Shown here: one piece after another, positions 8,899 to 17,943 of the stretch
Position numbering within the stretch: the first letter of the stretch is position 1
Layout of the letters: every line of letters starts with the position of its first letter
Source: Haloferula sp.
GTDB taxonomy: Bacteria > Verrucomicrobiota > Verrucomicrobiia > Verrucomicrobiales > Akkermansiaceae
Length of the DNA stretch: 33,435 nt
Direction: 5' to 3'
NCBI GenBank assembly: GCA_007126655.1
Contig: SLAV01000114.1
Span: forward strand, 1 to 33,435
Made by a program: the position numbers and the translations under genes
Notes under the pieces: model-generated
The model's database searches: none
Told to the model about the DNA's origin: nothing
The model's input: the letters and a program-made list of their open reading frames with translations, nothing else

Positions 8899-10143
8899 AT
8901 GCCCACCGTGCCCATCCTCATGCCCCAGCTCGGCGAGTCCATCGCCGAGGCCACCGTGATCCGCCTCGGCGTCGCGGTGGGCGACGACGTCCAGGCCGAC
9001 CAGGAGGTCATCGAGGTGGAGACCCAGAAGGCGGTGATGAGCGTGACCACCCTGTGCGCCGGCAGCGTTTCGGAGATCCGCGCGGTGGAGGGCGCCTCCT
9101 ACCCGGTGGGCAGCGTGCTCGGCCTGCTGGAGGTCACCGCCGAGGAGGCCGAGAAATCCGGCGTCGAGACGCTCGAATCGCGCGGGGGGGGCACGGAAAA
9201 CCCGCAGGACGCGGAAACCGGGGATTCCGGCGCGGAAGCCAACCTCCACTTCGCAGCGGACGACGGCGAGGCCTACGAGGAGGCCCCCGCCGTGGTCCCC
9301 AGCGTCAAGGGCCTGCCCGTGCCGGCGGGCACGCTCGGCGCCCATTACATCTCGCCGCGGATGCGCGCGCGCATGGACGACCTCGGCATCCGCGAGGCGG
9401 ACATCTCCGCCATCGTCGGCACCGGCGCGGGCGGCCGCGTCACCGTCGAGGATCTCGAGCGTTTCCTCAACTACCTCGAGGACTGGCCGAGCAGCCACGC
9501 CTCGCCGATGCGCCTCGCGGTGGCCGACGCGATGCGCCGGAGCTGGACGCGCCCGCTTGCCACCGTCGGCCGGCCGGTGATCCTCGATGGCCTGCTGGCA
9601 TACCGTTCGCGGCAGAAGCCCAAGCCGGGCCTCACGCTTTACCTGTTGCGCGCCTTCGCAATCGCCATCCAGGAACACCCGATGAGCGCCGGCTACCTGA
9701 TCGGCGAGAAAATCGTCCACCCCCGCGCCATCGACATCGGCGTGGCCGTGCAGGTCGAGGATGGCGTCGTCGTCCCCGTGTTGCGGAGCATCGACGGGAA
9801 ACCCGTCGCCGCACTCCTCGCCGAATACGACGACCTCGTGAGCCGCGCGCGCGACCGCCGCATCACCGAGGCCGACTGCGCCGGGGGCATCGCCACCGTC
9901 ACCAACTTCGGCACCTTCGGCCTGACCACCGGCTCGCCCATCCCCCTGCCCAACGAAACGCTCATCCTCGGCATCGGCGCGGGCGTGAAAAAACCCGTCT
10001 GGAGCAAGGAGGTGGAGACCTTCCTGCCCGCCACCGAGGCCGAACTGGTGCTCACCTTCGACCACCGCGTCGTCGATGGTGGCGGAGCCGGCGTACTGCT
10101 CAACCGCGTCGCCGCGCTGCTGGCGGAGCCGGAGAAACTCTAG
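8899..10143 (+). CDS. 2-oxoacid dehydrogenase E2 (dihydrolipoamide acyltransferase)
   Basis: N-terminal lipoyl domain (PQLGESIAEATVIRLG...EVETQKAVMSV), peripheral subunit-binding domain (ISPRMRARMDDLGIREADISAIVGTGAGGRVTVEDLERF) and catalytic TFDHRVVDGGGAG. Confidence 0.9.
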   Translation: MPTVPILMPQLGESIAEATVIRLGVAVGDDVQADQEVIEVETQKAVMSVTTLCAGSVSEIRAVEGASYPVGSVLGLLEVTAEEAEKSGVETLESRGGGTENPQDAETGDSGAEANLHFAADDGEAYEEAPAVVPSVKGLPVPAGTLGAHYISPRMRARMDDLGIREADISAIVGTGAGGRVTVEDLERFLNYLEDWPSSHASPMRLAVADAMRRSWTRPLATVGRPVILDGLLAYRSRQKPKPGLTLYLLRAFAIAIQEHPMSAGYLIGEKIVHPRAIDIGVAVQVEDGVVVPVLRSIDGKPVAALLAEYDDLVSRARDRRITEADCAGGIATVTNFGTFGLTTGSPIPLPNETLILGIGAGVKKPVWSKEVETFLPATEAELVLTFDHRVVDGGGAGVLLNRVAALLAEPEKL

Positions 10144-10193
10144 CCCGGCGGTTTCAGGATTGAACGCCGCCCGCCTTCCCGTATCCTCACGCC

Positions 10194-11072
10194 ATGAATC
10201 GCAGATCCTTCCTCGGCCACACCGCCTTCACCACGCTCGGCCTGGCGCTGGGCGGTCGCCTCCTCGCAAACGGCGCGGATTTCCCATACCGCGGGAACAT
10301 CGGCATCCAGCTCTACACGCTGCGCGGTCCCTACGGCAACGACGCGGACGCCACCATCAGGGCGGTGGCCGACGCCGGATACAAACAGGTGGAGACGTTC
10401 GGCTTCCCCGGCACGCTCGACATGATCAAGCGCTCGCGCGACGCCGGCCTCGCGGTGAACTCCGCCCATTTCCAGTCGAACACCGTCGTCACCCCGGAGG
10501 ACGACTCGTTGCCGGCATTCGCCGCGATCCTGGAGCGGGCCCATGAGGCGGAGCTGACCCACCTCGTGATCCCCGCCATCCCGCCGCAAACGCGCGAATC
10601 GGTCGATACCTACAAGAAAGTCGCGGAGCACTGCAACAAGGGCGCGGCCATGGCGAAGGAGGCAGGCATCACGCTCGACTATCACAACCACTCGTTCGAG
10701 TTCCGGCCGCTCGAAAACGGCAAATCCGGCTTCGACGTCTTCATTGAGGAGTTTTCCCCGGAAATGATGTTCGAGCTCGATGTTTACTGGGTGCGCGTGG
10801 CCGACATCGACCCGGCCGGATTGATCCGCAAGCTCACGGGCCGCGTGAGCCAGCTCCACCTCAAGGACCTCGCCGACGGCCACGACCTGCCGGTCTTCGG
10901 CGGAATGCCCCGGGACTCGTTCAAGGAGATCGGCAACGGCATCATCCCGATGGAGCCGGTGCTCGAGGCCGCGAAGGAGGCCGGAGTGCTCCACTGCCAC
11001 GTCGAGCAGGACCACTCGCCCGACCCGGTCGAAAGCATCCGTACCAGCATCGCCAACCTGGCCGCCATGTGA
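10194..11072 (+). CDS. Sugar phosphate isomerase/epimerase (AP endonuclease family 2 TIM barrel), Tat-type signal
   Basis: MNRRSFLGHTAFTTLGLALGG leader, then NIGIQLYTLRGPYGNDADATIRAVADAGYKQVETFG...LDYHNHSFEF. Confidence 0.85.
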   Translation: MNRRSFLGHTAFTTLGLALGGRLLANGADFPYRGNIGIQLYTLRGPYGNDADATIRAVADAGYKQVETFGFPGTLDMIKRSRDAGLAVNSAHFQSNTVVTPEDDSLPAFAAILERAHEAELTHLVIPAIPPQTRESVDTYKKVAEHCNKGAAMAKEAGITLDYHNHSFEFRPLENGKSGFDVFIEEFSPEMMFELDVYWVRVADIDPAGLIRKLTGRVSQLHLKDLADGHDLPVFGGMPRDSFKEIGNGIIPMEPVLEAAKEAGVLHCHVEQDHSPDPVESIRTSIANLAAM

Positions 11073-11119
11073 CCCGCCCGCCCGTTCTCCATACCCTTTC
11101 TCCCCCAACACACGAAATC

Positions 11120-11419
11120 ATGGACCACCACGTCTATTTCTGGCTCAAGGAAGAATACCGGAACCCCGGCAGCCGCGCCATTTTCGAGCACCGCCTGAGC
11201 GAGCTATTCCAGATCCGCTGGGTCACCGGCGGCCGCTGGGCGGTGCCCGCGGAGGTCGAGGAACGCGGCGTGGTCGATCAATCATGGCACTACGCGCTGA
11301 CCATGGAATTCGCCAACATCGAGGGGCACGACGCCTACCAGAACGACGAGATCCACCACGAGTTCGTCTCCACGTTCCAGGACTGGTGGGAAAAAGTCAT
11401 CGTCCACGACCTCGCGTGA
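11120..11419 (+). CDS. Dabb (stress-responsive alpha-beta barrel) family protein
   Basis: MDHHVYFWLKEEYRNPGSRAIFEHRLSELF...WHYALTMEFANIEGHDAYQNDEIHHEFV. In-frame ATG 11120 fits the family better than 11069. Confidence 0.8.
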   Translation: MDHHVYFWLKEEYRNPGSRAIFEHRLSELFQIRWVTGGRWAVPAEVEERGVVDQSWHYALTMEFANIEGHDAYQNDEIHHEFVSTFQDWWEKVIVHDLA

Positions 11420-11476
11420 GGCGACGTCCTCCGGATTCCCGGTTGCGCGCGGCGGGTTCCGGGGGATGATGGGCGC

Positions 11477-11865
11477 ATGACAACCACATTCCACGGATGG
11501 GCCGCCACCGGGGCGGGCGAGGAGCTGCGGGAAATCGAATTCGACGCCGGGCCGCTGCAACCCCGGGAAGTGCAGGTGCGGATCGAGAACTGCGGCATCT
11601 GTCATTCGGACCTGTCGATGCTGGGAAACGACTGGGGCATCTCGAATGTCCGGTGCCGGTGGCGGCGTTTTCGCTGATCGGCGGCCGCAAATCCATCTCC
11701 GGATCGCCGCTCGGCTCACCCGCCACGGTGGCGACGATGCTGGATTTCTGCGCCCGCCACGACATCGCGCCGGTGATCGAGACCTTCCCGATGACCGAGG
11801 TGAACGCCGCGCTCGAGCACCTGCGCGCGGGCAAGGCGAGGCACCGCGTGGTGCTCACGCGGTGA
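11477..11865 (+). pseudogene. NAD(P)-dependent zinc-type alcohol dehydrogenase remnant with internal deletion and frameshift
   Basis: Frame 2 N-terminus: MTTTFHGWAATGAGEELREIEFDAGPLQPREVQVRIENCGICHSDLSMLGNDWGISN. It switches at about 11647-11650 to frame 1 C-terminus: PVPVAAFSLIGGRKSISGSPLGSPATVATMLDFCARHDIAPVIETFPMTEVNAALEHLRAGKARHRVVLTR. The central nucleotide-binding region is absent. Confidence 0.85.
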
Positions 11866-11881
11866 TTCACCGCCAAATCCA

Positions 11882-12703
11882 TCACGGCTTCTGGCAGGCC
11901 GGACACCAGAACGTCGAGCGCTGGCCGACCACGGCGCGGCGGACCGGCGTGGCGCAGACCCGGCACGGCTCGCCGCCGCGGTCATAGACGAACAGGCGCT
12001 GGCGGAAGTATCCGGGATTTCCGTCGGAATTGACGAAATCGCGCAGGGTGGTGCCGCCCTGCCCGATGGCTTCGCCGAGCACCGCGCGGATGGCCTCCGC
12101 CAGCCGGGCCAGGCGGCGCGGGCCGACCCGCGAGGCGCGGGTGCGCGGCCGGATGCCTGCGCGGAACAAAGCCTCCGACGCGTAGATATTCCCCACCCCG
12201 ACGACCACGCCGCCGTCCATGATGACCTGCTTGATGGTGGCGGACCGGTTGCGGCAGGCGGCGGCGAGCGTGGCGGCGGAAAACCCGTCGCCCAGCGGCT
12301 CCGGGCCGAGCCGGGCGAGCAGCGGGTGGTTTGTTTCCGCGCCGTGCGGAAGCAGCAGCACCAGGCCGAAGCGGCGCGGGTCGTGATAGCGGAGCTGCGC
12401 GCCGGAATCGAGCGTGAGCGCGACGTGGTCGTGCTTGCGCCAGGCGGCGGCCGCATCCGTCACGCGCAGGCTGCCGGACATGCCGAGGTGGACGAGCAGG
12501 ACGCGCCCGTCGTCGATATCGATGAGCAGGTATTTCGACCGGCGGCGCACCCCGGTGATGCGGCGGCCGGCGATGTCGTCGAGGCCGGGCGTCACGGGCT
12601 GCCGCAGGTCGTGGCGCCGCACGATCACCTCGCGGATCGCGCGGCCGGCGGCGTGCGGCTCGATGCCGCGGCGGGTGGTCTCGACTTCGGGAAGCTCGGG
12701 CAT
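11882..12703 (-). CDS. mutM: Formamidopyrimidine-DNA glycosylase (Fpg/MutM)
   Basis: MPELPEVETTRRGIEPHAAGRAI start with catalytic PELPEVE, and C-terminal zinc finger CRVCATPVRRAVVGQRSTFWCPACQ. Confidence 0.96.
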   Translation of the reverse strand: MPELPEVETTRRGIEPHAAGRAIREVIVRRHDLRQPVTPGLDDIAGRRITGVRRRSKYLLIDIDDGRVLLVHLGMSGSLRVTDAAAAWRKHDHVALTLDSGAQLRYHDPRRFGLVLLLPHGAETNHPLLARLGPEPLGDGFSAATLAAACRNRSATIKQVIMDGGVVVGVGNIYASEALFRAGIRPRTRASRVGPRRLARLAEAIRAVLGEAIGQGGTTLRDFVNSDGNPGYFRQRLFVYDRGGEPCRVCATPVRRAVVGQRSTFWCPACQKP

Positions 12704-12720
12704 GGCGGAAAATCGGGAGG

Positions 12721-13380
12721 TTAGAAAACGTGGAGGATCACCGCCAGCACGTGGCAGGTGCTGCCGGCCAGGACAAACAGATGCCAGACGGCGTGGTTGA
12801 ACGGCAGGCTGCGCCACGCGAAAAACGCGATGCCGCCGGTGTAGGCCAGCCCGCCGGCGACCAGCCACGCCATGCCGCCGGCCGGCATCACGCGGGCCAG
12901 CGGGACGATGGCGACGACCACCAGCCAGCCCATCACGAGGTAGAGCGCGGTGGACACCCAATGGGTGCGGCGGGTTTTCATCGCGAGCTTCACGACCACC
13001 CCGGCGGCGGCCATCGCCCACACGAGGGCGAGCAGCGTGTGGCCCCACGCCCCGCGCAGCGCCACCAGGCACACCGGCGTGTAGGTGCCGGCGATGAGCA
13101 GGTAGATGCACGCGTGGTCGAGCGCCTGCATCCGCGACTTCCAGCGCAGGCCGGTCAGGAAATGATAGAGGGTGGACGCGCTGTAGAGCATCACCAGCGA
13201 GACCCCGAAGACGGCGGCTGAGACGGTTTTCCGCGGGTCGCCACCGGCCAGGTAAAGCATGACGCCGAGCGCGACGAACGAGAGCACCACGCCCGCGGCG
13301 TGCGTCCACAGGCTGGCGACCTCCTCGCGGTGGGTGTCGCACAAATGCGAGCGTTCGCGGATGACGGGCGGCTGTGTCAT
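12721..13380 (-). CDS. Hemolysin III family (PAQR/TrhA-like) membrane protein
   Basis: HREEVASLWTHAAGVVLSFVALG...YSASTLYHF...LDHACIYLLIAGTYTPVCL...WHLFVLAGSTCHVLAVILHV, seven-TM PAQR pattern. Confidence 0.93.
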   Translation of the reverse strand: MTQPPVIRERSHLCDTHREEVASLWTHAAGVVLSFVALGVMLYLAGGDPRKTVSAAVFGVSLVMLYSASTLYHFLTGLRWKSRMQALDHACIYLLIAGTYTPVCLVALRGAWGHTLLALVWAMAAAGVVVKLAMKTRRTHWVSTALYLVMGWLVVVAIVPLARVMPAGGMAWLVAGGLAYTGGIAFFAWRSLPFNHAVWHLFVLAGSTCHVLAVILHVF

Positions 13381-13406
13381 TTCGGGAAACCCGGCTGCCG
13401 CGCCCG

Positions 13407-14588
13407 TCAGCCGGTGATCTGGTGCGCCCCGCGCTCGGGGCGCGTCGCGAAGATGTCGGCCTGGATGCCGGTGACGGCCTTGTATCCGGTGGCCAGGGCC
13501 GCGGCGATGTCGTCGGCATGGCGGGATTCGCAAAGCGTCACGGTGGAGCCGCCGAAGCCGGCTCCGGTCATCCGCGCGCCGATCACGCCGCCCTTGCGGC
13601 CGATCCTGCGGGCGAGATCGACGAGCGTGTCGAGTTCCTTGCAGGAGACCTCGAAGTCGTCGCGCAGCGAGTCGTGGGAGGCGGCCATCAGGGGGCCGAG
13701 CGTCTCAAAGTCGTTGCGGCCGAGCGCGGCGGCGGCGGCGATGGTGCGGGCGATCTCGCCGACGACGTGGCGGGCGCGCCGGTTCACCGGATCGCCGAGC
13801 GCGTCCCAATGGGAGAGCACCTCGGCCTCGGTCACGTCGCGCCAGGACGTTTTCCCGAGGATTTCGAGGCCCTTTTCGGTGTCCTTGCGCCGCGACGCGT
13901 AGCCGCCGTCGGACAGCTCGTGGTGGACCCGGGTGTTGGCGATGAGGACGGTGAGGTCGGGATTGTCGAAGGGGACCAGCTCGGGTTCGGCGGAGCGGCA
14001 GTCGATCATCACAAGGCGGTTCGGCTTGCCATATGCGGATGCGAACTGGTCCATGATGCCGCAGGGCACGTCGGCGAAATCGTGCTCCGCCTTCTGGCAG
14101 AGCAGCGCCTTTTCGCGGGTGTCGATCACCGTGTCGAGCAGGCCTTCGAGAAACGTGGCGGCGGCGCATTCGAGCGCGGCGGACGACGAGAGCCCCGCGC
14201 CGACCGGCACCGAGGAGACGAGAAAGGCGTCGAATCCGGGCACGTTGTGCCCGCGATCCTGGAATCCGCGGATCACGCCGCGGAGGTATTTCGTCCAGTC
14301 CGTCGCGCCGGGTTCCAGGGGATCATCGAGCGGGATGTTCGCGATGTCCTCGGAAACGGTGCTGGCCACCCGCGCCTCGCGCCCGCCGTTCGGGCGGCCG
14401 ACCATCACGACGTAGCGGTCGATCGCGAACGGCATCACGAAGCCGTCACAATAATCGATGTGCTCGCCGATGAGGTTCACCCGGCCCGGCGCGGCGGCGG
14501 CGATCGGCGCGGGTCCGGCGAATCGCGCGTCGTGGCCGGCGCGGGCGTCGGCGACCAGATCGATGAGGTTCGGATTCGGTTCGAGCAT
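13407..14588 (-). CDS. galK: Galactokinase (GHMP kinase)
   Basis: APGRVNLIGEHIDYCDGFVMPFAIDR, PVGAGLSSSAALECA and GARMTGAGFGGSTV. Start could be ATG 14588 or 14612. Confidence 0.92.
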   Translation of the reverse strand: MLEPNPNLIDLVADARAGHDARFAGPAPIAAAAPGRVNLIGEHIDYCDGFVMPFAIDRYVVMVGRPNGGREARVASTVSEDIANIPLDDPLEPGATDWTKYLRGVIRGFQDRGHNVPGFDAFLVSSVPVGAGLSSSAALECAAATFLEGLLDTVIDTREKALLCQKAEHDFADVPCGIMDQFASAYGKPNRLVMIDCRSAEPELVPFDNPDLTVLIANTRVHHELSDGGYASRRKDTEKGLEILGKTSWRDVTEAEVLSHWDALGDPVNRRARHVVGEIARTIAAAAALGRNDFETLGPLMAASHDSLRDDFEVSCKELDTLVDLARRIGRKGGVIGARMTGAGFGGSTVTLCESRHADDIAAALATGYKAVTGIQADIFATRPERGAHQITG

Positions 14589-14687
14589 GGCGGTGCCGCT
14601 TTCATAGCGCATGCGCCGCGGGCGGGCGATGCAAAAAAGCGCGCGACCACCCCCCGCCGCGCGGGATGCCGCCCGCCGGCGACGCGG

Positions 14688-15734
14688 TCACTGGTTCTCC
14701 TTGTCGAACGCGGCGTCGAAGGCGACGTCGCTGCGCGGGAAGTCGATGCCGCGGACGAATGACGCGGCCTCGGTGCCGCCGTGCACGCGGTCCATGCGGA
14801 TGTCCTCCCATTCGACGGAAAGCGGGCCGGCGTAGCCGATGTCGTTGAGGGCGACGATGATGTCCTCGAACTCGATGTCGCCGCGGCCCGGCGAGCGGAA
14901 GTCCCAGAACCGGCGCGGGTCGCCGAAGTCGGTGTGGCCGCCGAACACGCCGACGGTGCCGTCGCCGTGGCTCCACCACGCGTCCTTGACGTGGCAGTGG
15001 TAAATGCGGTCGGAGAACTCGCGGATGAACCGGACGTAATCGACGCCCTGGTAGGCGAGGTGCGACGGGTCGTAGTTGAAGCCGAACCGCTTGTGGCCGC
15101 CGACGGCCTCCAGAGCGCGGCGCGCGGTGGCGATGTCGAAGGCGATCTCGGTGGGATGCACCTCGAGTCCGAAATTCACGTCCACCTTGTCGAAGGCGTC
15201 GAGGATCGGCAGCCAGCGCTTCGCGAAATCCCGGTATCCTTTCTCGATGAAATCCTGCGAGGTCGGCGGGAATGCGTAGAGGGCGTGCCAGATCGACGAT
15301 CCGGTGAAGCCGTTCACCGCGACGGGGAAGCCGCCGCAGTCGTCCAGCGCGGACGGGCGCATATCGAAAAATTCCCGCGCGGCCCTGCCGGTGGCGATCA
15401 TCTCTTCGGCGGCGCGGCAGCGGACGCCTTCCGGGTCGCCATCGCCCCAGATATCCGGCGAGAGGATTGCCTGATGGCGCTCGTCAATGGGATCACAGAC
15501 GGCCTGCCCGACAAGGTGGTTCGAGATGGAATAGCAGGTGAGCCCGTTGTCGGCGAGCAGCTCCCATTTCTCCTTGAGGTAGGATTGCGAATTGTTCGCG
15601 GCGGTCACGTCGAAGTGATCGCCCCAGCAGGCGAGTTCAAGGCCGTCGTAGCCCATTTCGGCGGCGAGCGGCACGAGTTCGGCGATCGGAATGTCGGCCC
15701 ATTGGCCGGTGAAAAGTGTGACGGGTCGGGACAT
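14688..15734 (-). CDS. Sugar phosphate isomerase/epimerase (TIM barrel)
   Basis: [43 protein letters not shown]...[11 protein letters not shown]...[24 protein letters not shown]. Confidence 0.87.
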   Translation of the reverse strand: MSRPVTLFTGQWADIPIAELVPLAAEMGYDGLELACWGDHFDVTAANNSQSYLKEKWELLADNGLTCYSISNHLVGQAVCDPIDERHQAILSPDIWGDGDPEGVRCRAAEEMIATGRAAREFFDMRPSALDDCGGFPVAVNGFTGSSIWHALYAFPPTSQDFIEKGYRDFAKRWLPILDAFDKVDVNFGLEVHPTEIAFDIATARRALEAVGGHKRFGFNYDPSHLAYQGVDYVRFIREFSDRIYHCHVKDAWWSHGDGTVGVFGGHTDFGDPRRFWDFRSPGRGDIEFEDIIVALNDIGYAGPLSVEWEDIRMDRVHGGTEAASFVRGIDFPRSDVAFDAAFDKENQ

Positions 15735-15899
15735 GGTTTCTCAGGGGTTTGGGGTTCGCCCCATCCCACCGGAGACGGCCTCCGGGGGGAAGCAAAATCG
15801 CCATCCCAGGGGCCGGAACCGGGATCGCGGGGATCTCCGCCGCCCGTCCCGGCGGAAACATCGCTCTGGACGTGCCGGAAACGTGTGCTAACGCATGAC

Positions 15900-16174
15900 G
15901 TGAACGCAATACAAGCACCCCGCATCCGCCGCTCCGACGAGCGGGGTTTCTCCGACCACGGCTGGCTGAAGAGCCGTTTCACGTTTTCCTTCGCCGATTA
16001 TTACGACCCGGCCCACATGGGATTCCGCTCGCTGCGGGTCATCAATGACGACGTCATCGCGCCCGGGGGCGGATTCCCGACCCACCCGCACCAGGACATG
16101 GAGATCTTCTCCTACGTGCTGGAAGGCAGCCTCGCCCATGAGGACTCGAAGCCCTGCTCTTCGACCTCGGCTGA
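15900..16174 (+). pseudogene. Pirin family protein remnant with internal deletion and frameshift
   Basis: N-terminus from GTG 15900: [83 protein letters not shown] (classic pirin). In another frame from 16148, GAA GCC CTG CTC TTC GAC CTC GGC TGA = EALLFDLG*, matching pirin C-termini. Confidence 0.8.
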
Positions 16175-16231
16175 AACAAGCCTCTCTCCAAAGAAACCAA
16201 CAAGACAACCAACCAAGCACACACCATCATC

Positions 16232-16888
16232 ATGAAAAACAAACACCTCCTGGCCATTGCGCCCGCCGCGCTGCTCATCGCCTGCGGCAACCCGGCGGAC
16301 GAAACCGAAAGCGCCACCGTTGGCGACGCGGTGGAAATCGCTGAAACCGACGGCATCCCCGTCGAAGGCACCGTCACATACACCCTGCTGCCCGGGTCCG
16401 AGATCAATTTCGTTGGCTCCAAGGTCACCGGCAGCCACGACGGCGGATTCAACGAATTCCACGGATCGTTCACCGTCGCCGACGGCGAACTCGCCAGCGG
16501 ACCGCATCGCGTCGTCATCGACATGACCTCCGTGTGGTCCGACAACGACAACCTCACCGATCACCTGAAAAACGAGGATTTCTTCGACGTCGAGAACCAC
16601 CCCGAATCCTCCTTCGTTCTCACCGGCGTGGAGGCCGCAGGCGAAGAGGGCGGATATCTCGTTTCCGGGAATTTCACCCTCATCGGCAACACCCGCAACA
16701 TCACCTTCCCCGCGACCGCGACCATCGATGGCGAGCAGGTCTCGATCCACGCGAAGTTCGATATCAACCGCAAGGAATGGGGCGTCGTCTATGCCGGTCG
16801 CGCCGACGACCTGATCCGCGACGAAGTCGTGATCGAGTTGAATCTCGTCGCGGCACCCGAAGACACCGGATCCGCAACGGAAGCCTGA
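16232..16888 (+). CDS. YceI family lipoprotein
   Basis: Lipobox LLIACG, then [70 protein letters not shown]. Confidence 0.93.
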   Translation: MKNKHLLAIAPAALLIACGNPADETESATVGDAVEIAETDGIPVEGTVTYTLLPGSEINFVGSKVTGSHDGGFNEFHGSFTVADGELASGPHRVVIDMTSVWSDNDNLTDHLKNEDFFDVENHPESSFVLTGVEAAGEEGGYLVSGNFTLIGNTRNITFPATATIDGEQVSIHAKFDINRKEWGVVYAGRADDLIRDEVVIELNLVAAPEDTGSATEA

Positions 16889-16906
16889 AACGAGCAGCAC
16901 ACCATC

Positions 16907-17482
16907 ATGAGCAAGCCGAAAATCCTCGCCTTCGGAGGCAGCCTCCGCGCCGGATCGTTCAACCACAAGGCGGTCGTCCTCGCAGCCGAGGGGGCCCGCG
17001 CCGCGGGCGCGGAGGTCACCCTCATCGCCCTTCGCGACCATCCCCTCCCCATCTTCGACGAGGATCTGGAGGCCGCCGAAGGCATGCCCGAGAACGCCCG
17101 CAAACTCAAGGAGCTGTTCCTATCGCACGACGGCCTTCTGATCGCCTCGCCGGAATACAATAGCTCGATCAGCGCAGCATTGAAGAATGCCATCGACTGG
17201 GTGTCCCGCAGCACCTCCGGCGACGAACCGTTCCTCGCCGCTTTCGACGGCAAGCACGCCGCCATCCTCGCCGCCTCGCCCGGCGGCTACGGCGGCGCGC
17301 GGGGACTCGCCGCCCTGAGGCCGATGCTTGAGAACATCAAGGTCACCGTCATCGAGCCGGAGGTCACCATCCCGGAGGCTCACAAGGTGTTCAACGCCGA
17401 CGGCTCGTTCGCCGACCACGGCATCGCCGCCAAGGTCCGCGACCTCGGCGCCTCCCTTGCGGAAGCGCTCAAGAAATCATGA
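16907..17482 (+). CDS. NADPH-dependent FMN reductase family protein
   Basis: PKILAFGGSLRAGSFNHKAV...IASPEYNSSISAALKNAIDWVSR...AAILAASPGGYGGARGL. Confidence 0.94.
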   Translation: MSKPKILAFGGSLRAGSFNHKAVVLAAEGARAAGAEVTLIALRDHPLPIFDEDLEAAEGMPENARKLKELFLSHDGLLIASPEYNSSISAALKNAIDWVSRSTSGDEPFLAAFDGKHAAILAASPGGYGGARGLAALRPMLENIKVTVIEPEVTIPEAHKVFNADGSFADHGIAAKVRDLGASLAEALKKS

Positions 17483-17515
17483 CCCCCGCCGCCGCCAGGC
17501 GGCCGGCCTGACCCA

Positions 17516-17552
17516 CCACGCGCCCGCCATCGCCGGGCGCGTGGTTTTTTTT
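17516..17552 (+). terminator. Rho-independent terminator
   Basis: Perfect 11-bp stem CCACGCGCCCG (17516-17526) / CGGGCGCGTGG (17534-17544), 7-nt loop, followed by T8. Confidence 0.93.
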
Positions 17553-17571
17553 GTGGCGTTATGCAGTTCGG

Positions 17572-17943
17572 AATACTTGGGGCAACATCGGCTTCCCGTC
17601 CTGGTCTTCGCAACCAGGAGGTTCGCGAAAACCTCCTGGCCCTGGATTTCGCACATATCGCGTCTTGATATCCATCGACCCTTTGGGCACCTCGATTACT
17701 TGAAACGTCAAAATCCGTAACAATTTGAATCGCTGGTAAAGCATTGAGGTGGAGTTCAAGGCGCGGATGATTGCGAGTTTGCAGCCAGGGCTGGGGATGA
17801 GCGTTGCTCTGCGGCCGGGCGGCGGTTCTCCCGCCGCGCCACCGTTGTCCCAATATTTGGGGACATGACAAGGTGGCGGTTTTTTCGCATTCTGCTTCTG
17901 TCGAGAGGGGAGTGGTTTCCCCGGTTTCAATGTTTCATGACAC
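17572..17943. repeat. Non-coding hairpin-rich intergenic block; candidate dispersed element
   Basis: Hairpin CCAGGAGGTT/AACCTCCTGG at 17614-17639; CGGCGG/CCGCCG within ~17823-17836; TGTCCC(AA)/(TT)GGGGACA at 17846-17865; flanking GCCACC (17838-17843)/GGTGGC (17872-17877). Near-identical 11-mers AATACTTGGGG (17572-17582) and AATATTTGGGG (17852-17862). No convincing family ORF. Confidence 0.45.

Noticed and set aside
11882-13519. 545-aa ORF as one long protein
   Set aside because: Only the last 273 codons are Fpg; the upstream part overlaps hemolysin III in another frame and lacks family sequence.
13374-14762. 462-aa plus-strand ORF over galK
   Set aside because: Antisense shadow; galK motifs are clear on the other strand.
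17380-17871. 163-aa minus-strand ORF inside the hairpin-rich block
   Set aside because: Crosses the terminator and the 3' end of the FMN reductase; sequence looks like random translation of a repeat. Kept only as part of the candidate element.
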